From positions 1 to 64,000 of the forward strand of contig SUWV01000004.1 of the NCBI GenBank assembly GCA_015061315.1: DNA of 64,000 bases, given 5' to 3'. How positions within the stretch are numbered: position 1 is the stretch's first letter; each line of letters starts with the position of its first letter. The translations under genes were made by a program, and so were the position numbers. A model generated the notes under the pieces. It saw only the letters and a program-made list of their open reading frames with translations, ran no database searches and was not told the origin of the DNA. This document shows, in pieces, positions 45,838 to 55,359 of the stretch. The DNA comes from Lentimicrobiaceae bacterium (GTDB lineage Bacteria; Bacteroidota; Bacteroidia; Bacteroidales; F082).

Positions 45838-46971
45838 ATGAGTAGTGATAGAAAAGATTCCGAACAGGATTTATCGCAATATGTTTCAGCGGTAAAAGAG
45901 ATTAAAAACGCTATACTTGACAGCCGCTATCGTGTGGCAAGACAAGCTAATAAAGAGGTGCTGCAACTTAACTATGGCATTGGCAGGTTTATATCTGTTA
46001 ATAGCAGATCTGCAAAATGGGGAAGTAACGCCATAACAGTGATTTCTAAAATGCTTCAACAGGAATTGCCTGGATTAAAAGGTTTTTCAGAAGCAAGCAT
46101 AAAGATGATGAGAATCTTCTATGAAGAATGGTGTCACATATTCGAAAATCGTCAATTGGCAATTGACGATTTAGGTAATCCAATAATTGATAGTATATCA
46201 AGTGATAACATAAGGATAGAAGAATTTGATACGGATAAATTATCAGAATCAGATTTGTCTTATTTTTTAAATGTCGGCTTTACCAACCATTACATAATAA
46301 TCAGCAGAACCACAACATTAGAAGAACGACTTTATTATATCCGACGATGTGCCACTGAATTTTGGAAGGTGGAGACAACGAAGTATTATCTTAAAGAAGA
46401 TCTTTATCACAAGGAAGGTAGCATTCAGCAGACTAACTTCGAGAAAACCATTGAAGAATCTGATTTTAAAAGGAGAGCTTTACAATCGTTCAAAGAGGAA
46501 TATCAACTTGATTTTATCAACACTGAGGATATAAGCGAAAAGGTCATCGAACAACAGGTGGTGCTGAATATCAAGAATTTCATCATGGCGTTCGGTCCAG
46601 AGTTTACCTTTATGGGAAATCAATACAGATTAGAAGTTTCCGGAAAAGAATTCTTCATCGACTTGCTTTTCTTTTCGCGTCGCTTGAAATCGCTTGTCGC
46701 TTTTGAATTGAAACGTGGAGAATTCAAACCTGAATATACTGGAAAAATGAACTTCTATCTCGCGGCATTAGATAAATATGTTAAACTTCCTGACGAGAAT
46801 CCTTCTATCGGAATAATTTTATGTAAAAGCAAAAATGAGGAAATCGTGGAATTGTCTTTCTCCGATACTTCAAAGCCAATGGGAGTTGCGACATTTAGGA
46901 CTTCGCAAGAACTGCCAAAACGTTTCAGAAAGGCTTTGCCAAATATAGAGGATTTGAAGAAGTTGTTATAA
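45838..46971 (+). CDS. YhcG-type PD-(D/E)XK nuclease (DUF1016), intact
   Basis: About 377 residues from the ATG at 45838. The N-terminal DUF1016 helical domain has LNYGIGRFISVNSRSAKWGS and LPGLKGFSEASIKMMRIFYE. The C-terminal YhcG nuclease domain has FTFMGNQYRLEVSGKEFFID and FELKRGEFKPEYTGKMNFYL, the D..ExK site with E-L-K present. Such proteins are often found in defence islands and are thought to cut DNA. All motifs are complete. It is followed 36 nt later by a second paralogue with its own copy of the promoter region. Confidence 0.87.
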   Translation: MSSDRKDSEQDLSQYVSAVKEIKNAILDSRYRVARQANKEVLQLNYGIGRFISVNSRSAKWGSNAITVISKMLQQELPGLKGFSEASIKMMRIFYEEWCHIFENRQLAIDDLGNPIIDSISSDNIRIEEFDTDKLSESDLSYFLNVGFTNHYIIISRTTTLEERLYYIRRCATEFWKVETTKYYLKEDLYHKEGSIQQTNFEKTIEESDFKRRALQSFKEEYQLDFINTEDISEKVIEQQVVLNIKNFIMAFGPEFTFMGNQYRLEVSGKEFFIDLLFFSRRLKSLVAFELKRGEFKPEYTGKMNFYLAALDKYVKLPDENPSIGIILCKSKNEEIVELSFSDTSKPMGVATFRTSQELPKRFRKALPNIEDLKKLL

Positions 46972-47007
46972 CTTTGCGGAAGGAATTTTACCAAAATTTA
47001 TGATGAT

Positions 47008-48048
47008 ATGGGAAAGTTAATTAAAATTGATGGCGAATATGCCAATTGGATTAAGGATTTAAGTTTACGTTTTAAGCAGAGTCAGATCAAAGCGGCAATC
47101 AGAGTCAATAGCGAGATGCTGAGATTCTATTTTAATTTAGGTGCCGATATTGTTAACAAGAAAGCCGAGAGTCGTTGGGGCGATGGTTTCTTTGCCAATT
47201 TAAGTCGAGATTTGCAGAATGAATTGCCTGGCGTAAAAGGGTTTTCTGAAACAAATTTAAGATATTCAAAATATTTCTATCTATTATATAATCAAACGCT
47301 TACAATTCATCCCCAAGTTGGGGACGAATTTGGTGTTTTTAAGATTCCTTGGGGTCACCACAAATATATCATCGACAAATGTAAGAAAGATACAGACAAG
47401 GCTCTTTTCTATGTCAGAAAAACTCTTGAAAACAATTGGTAGCGAAGTGTCTTGCTGAATTTTTTAGACACTGATTTGTACGAGCGACAAGGTAAGGCTG
47501 TTAGTAATTTCAAAAATACTTTGCCAGAAGTGAACAGCGATTTGGCGCAACAATTGGTGAAGGATCCTTATTGTTTTGACTTCGCTTCATTGACTGACCG
47601 TTATAACGAAAAAGAATTAAAAGATGCTCTCGTTAAAAACATAGAGAATTTCCTCATTGAATTGGGTAACGGTTTCGCTTATATGGGACGGGAATATCGT
47701 ATTGAAGTCGGCAATACGGAGTTGTTTGCTGATATGATGTTCTACAACACTGTTTTACATTGTTACGTAGTCATAGAAGTAAAAACAAAAAAATTCGAGC
47801 CTTCGTTTTTAGGACAACTTAGCGGTTATGTCTCATGCGCCAATCATGTTCTGAGAAGAGATGGCGATAATCCCACAGTAGGATTGCTGATTTGCAAGGA
47901 TAAAGATGACGTGATGGCTCGTTATGCTCTTGAAGGTTATAACAATCCGCTTGGTATTTCAGAGTATGAGTTATCGAAGTTGTTCCCTCAAGATTTCAAA
48001 AGCACCTTGCCAAGTATCGAAGATCTTGAAAAGGAACTTGAAGATTGA
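47008..48048 (+). pseudogene. YhcG-type nuclease gene interrupted by an in-frame TAG
   Basis: Two track ORFs (47008-47442 and 47452-48048) are in the same frame and together give a full-length DUF1016/YhcG protein of about 346 codons. The only break is a TAG after KTLENNW, where homologues have Ser (TCG to TAG is one change). The C-terminal nuclease part is intact (YMGREYRIEVGNTELFADMM; VVIEVKTKKFEPSFLGQL). It may be a recent pseudogene, be read through, or make two halves. A TAACTTTG box at the end of the previous gene and the ACCAAAATTTATGATGATATG leader repeat that gene's own start region. Confidence 0.8.
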
Positions 48049-48056
48049 AATGAGGA

Positions 48057-48279
48057 ATCTTAACAAATCTTAACATCTCTCCCACTCTTTCATTAACATT
48101 CACGTTAAAAATTGTTAAAATCGTGATTTTGTTAATAAAAAGTCTTGACAAAAGAAATGGGATTGTTGTAAATTTGTAGAAGTTATGATAATTATCGTTC
48201 GAGGATGAAAATAATAGAATTATCAGTTATTGTATTTTAGAAATATTCTTTATCTTCGCAAACAAAAAAACTAAGAAAT
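48057..48279. other. Orphan copy of the YhcG promoter module before rhuM
   Basis: The CTTAACATCTCTCCCACTC module and promoter (48145-48176) are present, but the YhcG coding start that should follow is missing. A second possible -7 box TATCTTCG lies at about 48250, before the RhuM gene. Confidence 0.55.
48145..48176 (+). promoter_or_regulatory. Third copy of the YhcG-type promoter
   Basis: TTG, 21 nt, then TAAATTTG. It now lies about 100 nt ahead of the RhuM gene. Confidence 0.6.
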
Positions 48280-49287
48280 ATGAAACAGGAATTAGCACCA
48301 ATTCAAGACGAAATAGTCATTTACCAATCGGAAGATGGTAACGTTAAAGTCGATGTTTTATTTCAAGATGAAACCGTCTGGCTTACACAGGATCAGATGG
48401 CATTGTTGTTCGGGAAATCCAAATCAACAGTAAATGAACACATACTCCATATTTTTCAAGAAGGAGAATTGCAAGAAGAACTAAGTGTAAGAAAAATCGG
48501 AATTTCCGATTTTTCCACAAAACCGACTAATTTTTATAATCTCGATGTCATCATCTCTGTGGGTTATCGTGTAAAATCGCGTCAAGGCACGATGTTCCGA
48601 ATCTGGGCTACCCAGCGATTACGCGATTACATAATACGAGGTTACGCCTTGAATGAAGAGCGTTTCAAGAAAGGTTCTTCCATGAACTATTTCAAAGAGT
48701 TGATGGAGAAAATTCGTGAAATAAGAGTCGAAGAGAAAGTTTTCTATCAACAGATAAAAGACATCTATAAAACCAGCATAGATTACGACCCTTCTGACGA
48801 GATGACTCTGAGCTTTTTCAAAGAGGTACAAAACAAATTGTTATGGGCTGTCAGTGAGAAAACCGCTGCTGAACTGATTTATTATCGCGCTAATGCTTCT
48901 TTGCCATTGATGGGAGTGACATCAACAAGCGCAGTGTCGAAAGTAAGGAAACAGGATATAACAATCGGCAAGAATTATCTTAGAGAAGATGAGTTGCAAG
49001 CTTTAAAATTAATTGTCGAACAATATTTGGCTTTCGCAGAAGCTCAGGCTTTGGCTCATCGCCCCATGTATATGAAAGACTGGAAAGAGCGTTTGGATCT
49101 CATCTTGAAGCTTAATGAGAGAAATGTGTTGGAAGGTCCCGGAAAAATATCCCATGAATTGGCTTTGGAAAAAGCTGAAACAGAATACCATAAATTCAAA
49201 GAAATTGAAAAAGAAAAGGTTCATTTAGAAAGTATCAAGGAATTAGACCGTGATATTCGATTGATTAATAAAGAACATTTACGTTAA
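48280..49287 (+). CDS. rhuM: RhuM-family protein, intact
   Basis: The 335-residue protein has the complete RhuM pattern: DETVWLTQDQMALLFGKSKS (an HTH-like start), VISVGYRVKSRQGTMFRIWA, and a helical C-terminal part with LLWAVSEKTAAELIYYRANA. RhuM is named after a Salmonella pathogenicity-island gene. Its biochemical role is not settled, though the N-terminus resembles DNA-binding or Fic-partner domains. It follows the YhcG pair and the orphan promoter module. A truncated relative lies at 34766. Confidence 0.87.
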   Translation: MKQELAPIQDEIVIYQSEDGNVKVDVLFQDETVWLTQDQMALLFGKSKSTVNEHILHIFQEGELQEELSVRKIGISDFSTKPTNFYNLDVIISVGYRVKSRQGTMFRIWATQRLRDYIIRGYALNEERFKKGSSMNYFKELMEKIREIRVEEKVFYQQIKDIYKTSIDYDPSDEMTLSFFKEVQNKLLWAVSEKTAAELIYYRANASLPLMGVTSTSAVSKVRKQDITIGKNYLREDELQALKLIVEQYLAFAEAQALAHRPMYMKDWKERLDLILKLNERNVLEGPGKISHELALEKAETEYHKFKEIEKEKVHLESIKELDRDIRLINKEHLR

Positions 49288-49321
49288 TAATTGTTAAAAT
49301 CATATTTTAATCCATCAAAAT

Positions 49322-49370
49322 TTAAACGCACCAATCACACAGTATATCCCTGCGTAATTGATGCGTTTAA
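49322..49370. terminator. Hairpin TTAAACGCA..TGCGTTTAA, probable terminator
   Basis: TTAAACGCACCAATCAC pairs with GTAATTGATGCGTTTAA with two mismatches. It is placed between the convergent rhuM and kamA genes, and belongs to the GACGCATCAATTA-like hairpin family. Confidence 0.6.
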
Positions 49371-49430
49371 TATCATGATAGTCTCACAATTGTACTCAAC
49401 AATTATGAATTATGCATTATAAATTATGCA

Positions 49431-50702
49431 TTATTTATTGTGTCTCTCGTGTCTCTTGATATGTGCTGGCTCGATATTCATCTTCTCACCATGTAACAAC
49501 GAGATAATGCCGTCAACAGCCTTGCCTTCTGCCACCTTACCTTTGTTTTCTCTGCGTTTCTGACATTCTGGACAGTCACAGTCGTTGTGGTATTCTGTTG
49601 GCTCTGTATAAGTTGTGATGACGCCTTCAAAGTTACGTAACACGACCTTACCTGGAACTTGTGAGATGACATATTGTGGCATGACTGGTGTCTTGCCGCC
49701 GCCACCTGGAGCATCGACGACGAATGTTGGCACTGCATATCCTGAAGTGTGACCGCGTAAGCCTTCGATGATCTCGATACCTTTAGATACTGGTGTACGG
49801 AAGTGTTCCAATCCCATTGAAAGGTCACATTGATATATATAATAAGGTCTAACACGCATCTTAACCAAAAGATGAACGAGTCTCTTCATGACGTGTACGC
49901 AGTCGTTGACGCCTCTTAACAAAACGCTCTGGTTACCTAATGGCACGCCAGCGTTTGCGAGTCTGTTACATGCTTCGATAGCTTCTGGTGTGACTTCATT
50001 TGGATGGTTGAAGTGTGTGTTGATCCATATTGGATGGTATTTCTTCAACATATCGCAGAGTTCTGGAGTTATACGTTGTGGACATACTACAGGAGTACGT
50101 GTTCCGAGACGTACTATCTCGACATGAGGGATAGCGCGCAAACGGCTGATGATATATTCCAACTTAGCATCGCTGACCATGAGAGCATCGCCGCCTGAGA
50201 GAAGGACGTCGCGTACCTCTGGTGTTCTCTCGATATATTCTAATGCTTTTTCTATTCTGTCTTGTGGCGACTCATCGTCTTTCTGTCCTGCGAAACGACG
50301 GCGTGTGCAGTGACGGCAATACATCGAACACATGTCGGTGATGAGGAACAAAACTCTGTCTGGATAACGGTGTGTCAAACCTGGGACCGGCGAGTCTTCG
50401 TCTTCGTGCAATGGGTCTAACAAGTCAGCATCGGCTTTGTGTGTCTCCAATGCTGTAGGGATACATTGACGACGTACTGGGTCTTTTGGGTTGTTTGGGT
50501 CGATGAGGCTTAAATAATAAGGTGTGATAGCCATACGTAATGTCGATAAAACACTGCGCACGCCATCTTCTTCTTCAGGAGTGAGCTGAACGTATTGCTT
50601 CAACTGTTCCAAAGTCTCGATACGATTCTTGACTTGCCATTTCCAGTCATTCCATTGTTCGTCGGTGACGTTAGGAAATAATTGTTTTCTTCTTGATTCC
50701 AT
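49431..50702 (-). CDS. kamA: Lysine 2,3-aminomutase
   Basis: About 423 residues from the ATG at 50702; the track start adds 16 unlikely residues. The radical-SAM cluster CSMYCRHC lies near residue 125, followed by RRRFAGQKD, DVLLSGGDALM and the PLP-lysine region VDAPGGGGKTPVMPQ. A Zn-binding CDCPECQKRR lies near the end. It converts L-lysine to L-beta-lysine, the first step of lysine fermentation. It sits 62 nt after kdd in one operon. The following steps kamD and kamE are absent from this window. The start was chosen because MESRRKQLFPNVT matches the usual family beginning. Confidence 0.95.
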   Translation of the reverse strand: MESRRKQLFPNVTDEQWNDWKWQVKNRIETLEQLKQYVQLTPEEEDGVRSVLSTLRMAITPYYLSLIDPNNPKDPVRRQCIPTALETHKADADLLDPLHEDEDSPVPGLTHRYPDRVLFLITDMCSMYCRHCTRRRFAGQKDDESPQDRIEKALEYIERTPEVRDVLLSGGDALMVSDAKLEYIISRLRAIPHVEIVRLGTRTPVVCPQRITPELCDMLKKYHPIWINTHFNHPNEVTPEAIEACNRLANAGVPLGNQSVLLRGVNDCVHVMKRLVHLLVKMRVRPYYIYQCDLSMGLEHFRTPVSKGIEIIEGLRGHTSGYAVPTFVVDAPGGGGKTPVMPQYVISQVPGKVVLRNFEGVITTYTEPTEYHNDCDCPECQKRRENKGKVAEGKAVDGIISLLHGEKMNIEPAHIKRHERHNK

Positions 50703-50764
50703 CTTATATATGTTAAAGAAAAATGAAAGTCGAGAGACATAAGCTCTCAACTTCCTACTATAAT

Positions 50765-51838
50765 TTATGCGTATAATTCTTCAAATATCTTACGGAGTTC
50801 TGGGCATTCGCGGAGTTCTTGTAATGTGAATTCTGCGTGGCCTTTAGTGTAGCCGTTACCGATAATCATATTGACGTCTGAGCCGATGCCTTCTGCGCCG
50901 AGAGCTGCCTTTGTAAAGCTTGTTGCCATTGAGAAGAAATAAACAACGCCGTCGTCTTTTGTGCAGAGAACTGCTGTCATCTCTTGATCTGGAACATTGA
51001 CGCAGTTGATTGTGACGTCTGCCATCTTACCGTCGGTGAGTTTGTAAATAAGTTCATAAACTTGAACCGGTGTCATGCCAGCTACGCTTTCCACTACATC
51101 GCAGAAACCGAGTTCCTTGATACGGTTGGTGCTCTTAGGGCTGTTAGCCAAACCGATGACCTTACCTGTGACGCCGACGCGTTTCTTAGCTTCGTAGCAG
51201 CAGAGCATACCTGACTTACCGCCTGCGCCGAGGATAACGACGTTTTGTCCGTATTGGCACAACTTAGCTGTCTGTGCTGGAGCGCCTGCTACGTCTAATG
51301 CTGAAAGAGCTAATTTCTCTGGCATGTCGTTAGGAATCTTAGCGTAGATGCCGCTTTCGAAGAGGATAGCCTTACCTTTGATGTCAACTTGGTCAACGTC
51401 TTTACGGATTTCGATGATTTCGTCGATGCGGAGAGGTGTCAATGACAATGAAACTAATGTTGCGATACGGTCGCCTTCTTGCAAGTCGATTTTGCCTTTC
51501 AAAGCGTCACCGATTTTCTCTACCTTACCGAGTAACATACCGCCTGAGCCTGTTCTGCGGTTACGGTGTTTACCTTGAAGTTCAACGTTGAGGAACATTT
51601 CCTTCTTCACTTCTTCAAGAATACGTTCGTCGCTTGCGCCTTCGCCAGCTTGTTGAACTGCATAGTTATATATGTCTGTAAATGATGCTGAGTCGATATT
51701 TAAAGTCTGGACGTCGATGAGTATTTCGTTATCCCAGATTTCGTCCATATTGTTATCCAATTTGTTAGCTGGTTGTGGAAGAACGCCGACAGGTTCAATC
51801 ACGCGGTGTGTACCGTACTTGTTTCCTTTTTTCTGCAT
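50765..51838 (-). CDS. kdd: 3,5-diaminohexanoate dehydrogenase
   Basis: The 357-residue enzyme oxidises L-erythro-3,5-diaminohexanoate to 3-keto-5-aminohexanoate with NAD in lysine fermentation. It starts KGNKYGTHRVIEPVGVLPQP, has GNRRTGSGG-like MLLGKVEKIGD, and a Rossmann motif VVILGAGGKSGMLC near residue 205. It is immediately upstream of kamA and has a clear promoter at 51897-51927. Length and motifs match the family. Confidence 0.93.
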   Translation of the reverse strand: MQKKGNKYGTHRVIEPVGVLPQPANKLDNNMDEIWDNEILIDVQTLNIDSASFTDIYNYAVQQAGEGASDERILEEVKKEMFLNVELQGKHRNRRTGSGGMLLGKVEKIGDALKGKIDLQEGDRIATLVSLSLTPLRIDEIIEIRKDVDQVDIKGKAILFESGIYAKIPNDMPEKLALSALDVAGAPAQTAKLCQYGQNVVILGAGGKSGMLCCYEAKKRVGVTGKVIGLANSPKSTNRIKELGFCDVVESVAGMTPVQVYELIYKLTDGKMADVTINCVNVPDQEMTAVLCTKDDGVVYFFSMATSFTKAALGAEGIGSDVNMIIGNGYTKGHAEFTLQELRECPELRKIFEELYA

Positions 51839-51896
51839 AGTATTTAGTGTTTTTATAGGTTAAATATTCTTTATTTAAAAATTTCACAAATGCTCG

Positions 51897-51927
51897 CAAA
51901 GATAAAAAGAAATATTCAAAAATACAA
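51897..51927 (-). promoter_or_regulatory. Promoter of kdd-kamA
   Basis: On the minus strand TTG, 20 nt, then TATCTTTG, about 58 nt before the kdd ATG. A textbook Bacteroidota match. Confidence 0.7.
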
Positions 51928-51967
51928 CGAAAGTGTTAATTCTTTTTTAAGGTAAAATTAACACTCA

Positions 51968-53095
51968 TTAAAACACATATTGCAACCCAATCTGATAACC
52001 TACATACATTCGCTGAGCATTATCGTTTGTGTCTTTGCTCCAGAGGTATTTCTTTGGCAACAAATTATCGGAATCGACGTAATTAGAATTAAGATAGTTA
52101 AAACTCACACCACCAAAAACATTATAATGATTCCAGAATGTAACAGAAGGTGCGAGAAGGTACGCAAAATTATAACAAGTCTTGTCGTTTGAAAAACCGA
52201 CGGATGTTGCTTTAAATTCATTATTGATTTCAAACAAATGATTTACAGGAATATGAATACCATAACCTGCCTCTGCCATAATCTTACTTCCGTCATTCAC
52301 CTTGACATTATAACCGACACCCAAAATACCGTATGTATATTTGCCTCCCGATCTGAATGACAAGACTGTGTTATTCAAGATGTCGTAAGAAAGAGAGACA
52401 CCCATTTTACCATTTTTTATGATATTGATAAAAGCAATAGGAAAATCGCTATCGTCAGCAATATTGATTATCGATGCGAATTGAACGCCTTTGACATTCT
52501 TCGCGACGTTCATCACTCCAGCGAATTGAAATCCTGTGAAATCACCTGAAATATTGCTTATGCCGCCTAACATAAGACCTTTAGCTAAACCAGAATAATT
52601 TACGATGCCTCCAATCTGCAACCCGATATTCGAATCTTTTGTAATATTCGCAATACCACCCAACATAAGACCTTTAGTCGAACCTGAATAATTTGCGATG
52701 CCACCGATTTGCAATCCGATATTCGAATCTTTCGTAAAGTTTGATATGCCGCCTATTTGAATTCCATTATAAAAACCCGCTGTATTTGCAATGCCTGCCA
52801 CCGCTATTCCATATCCTTTATTACCGATGTGATTTGAGATTCCCGCAATCTGCAAGCCTGTCGCGTCATTTGCCACGATATTGCTCAAACAAGACAAAGA
52901 CAAACTTCTCTCATTCTTCGAGATTCCTACCAACAAATTGATAGAAAATGCGTTTGTATAACTCTTCGCCTCTTTCATATTTATCGTACTCAATGGAAAT
53001 CCGAAATTTATCTGAACTGGACGAAATTTATCCTCTTGAGAAAAAACATTAAAAGACAGCAACAAAGATACTATAAGGATGATGATTTTCTTCAT
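51968..53095 (-). CDS. LA_2272-type surface repeat protein
   Basis: The 375-residue protein has a signal peptide (KKIIILIVSLLLSFNVFSQ). The middle holds tandem units of about 20 residues (GLQIGGIANYSGSTKGLMLG, then GGISNISGDFTGFQFAGVMN), the LA_2272 surface repeat. A C-terminal beta-rich part ends in an aromatic residue (GLQYVF), typical of outer-membrane proteins. It probably sits in the outer membrane. Its function is unknown. It lies between two blocks of lysine-fermentation genes but has no evident link to them. Confidence 0.82.
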   Translation of the reverse strand: MKKIIILIVSLLLSFNVFSQEDKFRPVQINFGFPLSTINMKEAKSYTNAFSINLLVGISKNERSLSLSCLSNIVANDATGLQIAGISNHIGNKGYGIAVAGIANTAGFYNGIQIGGISNFTKDSNIGLQIGGIANYSGSTKGLMLGGIANITKDSNIGLQIGGIVNYSGLAKGLMLGGISNISGDFTGFQFAGVMNVAKNVKGVQFASIINIADDSDFPIAFINIIKNGKMGVSLSYDILNNTVLSFRSGGKYTYGILGVGYNVKVNDGSKIMAEAGYGIHIPVNHLFEINNEFKATSVGFSNDKTCYNFAYLLAPSVTFWNHYNVFGGVSFNYLNSNYVDSDNLLPKKYLWSKDTNDNAQRMYVGYQIGLQYVF

Positions 53096-53153
53096 AAATG
53101 CATGTTTTTTTATATAACAATAATCTAAAATTTACATATTCAAGAAATTAATC

Positions 53154-53657
53154 TCATCTCACATATCTAGAACATGCGTCACTCATAATTTGACCTTCCT
53201 CAGTTCCTCTGATTGTAAGTATATTACCATCATATTCATCAACAGAAACACTTACGTAGCCATCCACTATTATATCAATTTCTTCATTAATGAAAATATC
53301 CTTTTTGACGGCATTTCTAACTTTCTTTGGCAATTCAATCAAATACTCATTTGCTGGAGTCTGACCATGTATGACCTGCGGAATATCTGTTGGTTTTGTT
53401 ACCTTGAACTCCTCCTGATAAACAAGGATTTCATCATTTATTTTAACGCTCAAAAGATTTCCTTCTTCAAATATCAAACAAATCTCTACATCGTAATTGT
53501 CCGCTATCCACACAAAAGTACCTGTTGATGTGGTTGCATTCCACTTCCACGTGCCTTCAATGTCAGGAATGCTTTCGGTTATTTCATGGTTTTCCTTGTT
53601 ACATGAGCATAGAAGTAACAAGAATGTTATAAATAAATACATTTTTTTCATACTCAT
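53154..53657 (-). CDS. Lipocalin-like lipoprotein
   Basis: The 167-residue protein has a lipoprotein signal (YLFITFLLLLCSCNKE with the lipobox LCSC). A short domain follows that starts IEGTWKWNATTSTGTF and has mainly beta strands, as in Bacteroidota lipocalin-like lipoproteins. It would be lipid-anchored on the periplasmic or outer face. No ligand can be inferred. It lies between the LA_2272 gene and the kce-kal-ctfA block. Confidence 0.75.
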   Translation of the reverse strand: MSMKKMYLFITFLLLLCSCNKENHEITESIPDIEGTWKWNATTSTGTFVWIADNYDVEICLIFEEGNLLSVKINDEILVYQEEFKVTKPTDIPQVIHGQTPANEYLIELPKKVRNAVKKDIFINEEIDIIVDGYVSVSVDEYDGNILTIRGTEEGQIMSDACSRYVR

Positions 53658-53720
53658 AATTGTTAATTTAAAAATTAGCTAACACGTCTCTACAAATTTT
53701 CAATTGTACATTGTTAACTG

Positions 53721-53874
53721 TCAATTGTCAATTACCGTCTCTCCTATTTCATATAAAAATTCCGGAGCGAAGTCGGCACCATTTTCCCATTCTATAGTGT
53801 TAAACTTAATAGTAAAACGCTTTCTAAAGACATATCAGTTTATTTTATCCATAAAATCTACTAATTTCTGGCAT
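53721..53874 (-). pseudogene. Fused remnants of DUF4160 and DUF2442 genes
   Basis: On the minus strand ATG at 53874 gives MPEISRFYG, the start of DUF4160 proteins, then a stop. In another frame about 80 nt later RFTIKFNTIEWENGADFAPE then FLYEIGETVIDN is the C-terminal end of a DUF2442 protein. The pair normally forms a two-gene toxin-antitoxin-like unit. Here most of both genes is deleted, and the tail VIDN is encoded by the ATTGACAATT word repeat. Confidence 0.6.
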
Positions 53875-53916
53875 AATAATTTTTTTAAGATTTCACAATT
53901 TTGTCAGGCTATTAAT

Positions 53917-53972
53917 AGAGACGCATCAACGATACATTATTTAATTATCTTAAATATCGTTGGTACGTCTCT
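53917..53972. terminator. Hairpin AGAGACGCATCAACGATA, probable terminator
   Basis: AGAGACGCATCAACGATA pairs with TATCGTTGGTACGTCTCT (two mismatches) downstream of kce. Same family as 20402, 49322 and 55290. Confidence 0.65.
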
Positions 53973-54011
53973 ATATTTCTAAGATTTTCAGTTTCTCAGT
54001 TTCTCAGATTT

Positions 54012-54845
54012 TCAATTTCTCGGCTTAAGTCCCAAAATCTCTCTCGCTTCGTCTGATGTCGCTACTTCACGACCAAGTTCCTTAGCAAGACGAACTACCT
54101 TAGCGACTAATTCGCCGTTTGATTTTGCAAGGACGCCTCTTGAAAGATAGAGGTTGTCTTCAAAACCGACTCTCACGTTACCGCCCATTGCGATAGCTGC
54201 TGCAGCGATTGGGAAAGCATGACGACCGATACCTGTTGCTGTCCATGTTGAACCTGCTGGTATTGCGTTGACCATCCAACAGAGGTTAGCTACTGTAGCT
54301 GGTGTACAGCCTGGTACGCCGAGAACGAAGTTGAACTGCATTGGTGCGCCTGGCACTTCGCCTTTACGAGCCATATTTAAGATTGTGTCGATGTGACCCA
54401 TCTCGAAACATTCGTATTCTGGCTTGATGCCGCGTTCCATCATACGTTTGCCGAAAGCACGCATCGTTGGCATTGTGTTGTCGAAGATCTCGTCGCCGAA
54501 GTTACAAGTGCCGCAGTCTAATGTAGCCATCTCTGGAAGTGGGTTTGTGTCTGTCGATTGGAGACGTTCGTCTGGTGTCATACCGACAGCTCCGCCTGTT
54601 GAAGGAATCAAGATCACGTTAGGACAAGCCTTGTAGATAGCTTCTTCGCATTCTTGGAAACGAGCGGCGTTTTGTGTTGGTGTGCCGTCGTCGAAACGAA
54701 CGTGAAGGTGAACGATAGCAGCACCAGCATCGACAGCCGACTTAGCTTCTCTTACTATTTCTTCCACTGTATAAGGAACAGCAGGGTTTTGTTCTTTAGT
54801 TACTTCTGCGCCGCAGATAGCAGCGGTGATGATAAGTTTTTCCAT
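54012..54845 (-). CDS. kce: 3-keto-5-aminohexanoate cleavage enzyme
   Basis: The 277-residue TIM-barrel enzyme of the BKACE/Kce family has the zinc-binding motif AAIVHLHVRFDDGTPTQNAA and MEYECFEMGHIDT-like H..E ligands. GGNVRVGFEDNLYLSRG lies near 215. It reacts 3-keto-5-aminohexanoate with acetyl-CoA to give 3-aminobutyryl-CoA and acetoacetate. It lies 11 nt after kal in one operon with ctfA. The family is large, but the neighbourhood fixes the substrate. Confidence 0.92.
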   Translation of the reverse strand: MEKLIITAAICGAEVTKEQNPAVPYTVEEIVREAKSAVDAGAAIVHLHVRFDDGTPTQNAARFQECEEAIYKACPNVILIPSTGGAVGMTPDERLQSTDTNPLPEMATLDCGTCNFGDEIFDNTMPTMRAFGKRMMERGIKPEYECFEMGHIDTILNMARKGEVPGAPMQFNFVLGVPGCTPATVANLCWMVNAIPAGSTWTATGIGRHAFPIAAAAIAMGGNVRVGFEDNLYLSRGVLAKSNGELVAKVVRLAKELGREVATSDEAREILGLKPRN

Positions 54846-54856
54846 TGTGTATTTTT

Positions 54857-55255
54857 TTATCTTTCAATTCTTTGACATTTCTTTGGAACTACGCAGGTAC
54901 CGCTCGCACGACAAACGATGATTGGTTCTGGCAATACGTCGGCTGCTGAATCTGAGATGTCTGGACGTGGGATGATAACCTTACGTGCCACGAACTCCAT
55001 CTTACGTGAAGTGTTGCCGATCTTTGTAACCCAACCTTCTGCTTCGATATAATCGCCTGCATAGACAGGAGCCAAGAACTCGATATTGTCGTAAGCGCAG
55101 AAGAGACCTTCGTCGCCGTCTGTCATGATTAATAATTCTGTTGCCACATCGCCGAAGAGATGAACCATGTGAGCACCATCGACTAAGTTACCGCCGTAAT
55201 GAGCGTCTTTTGCACTCATACGCAATCTGATAAGAGATCTATATTCTTTTTCCAT
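54857..55255 (-). CDS. kal: 3-aminobutyryl-CoA ammonia-lyase
   Basis: The 132-residue hotdog-fold protein ([40 protein letters not shown]) matches Kal, which removes ammonia from 3-aminobutyryl-CoA to give crotonyl-CoA. It is located between kce and the CoA-transferase subunit, as expected for the pathway. Length is typical. Confidence 0.92.
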   Translation of the reverse strand: MEKEYRSLIRLRMSAKDAHYGGNLVDGAHMVHLFGDVATELLIMTDGDEGLFCAYDNIEFLAPVYAGDYIEAEGWVTKIGNTSRKMEFVARKVIIPRPDISDSAADVLPEPIIVCRASGTCVVPKKCQRIER

Positions 55256-55289
55256 TTTCTTAATATTTAATTGTTAATTATTCATCATT

Positions 55290-55336
55290 GAGACGCATCA
55301 ACGTATGTTTATATGCAGGAATCATTGACACGTCTC
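55290..55336. terminator. Imperfect hairpin GAGACGCATCAACG between ctfA and kal
   Basis: GAGACGCATCAACG pairs partly with CATTGACACGTCTC. It is a weaker member of the hairpin family and may attenuate or be a relic, since kal appears to be in the same operon. Confidence 0.45.
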
Positions 55337-55359
55337 TACAATTGTCAATTGTTAATTGT

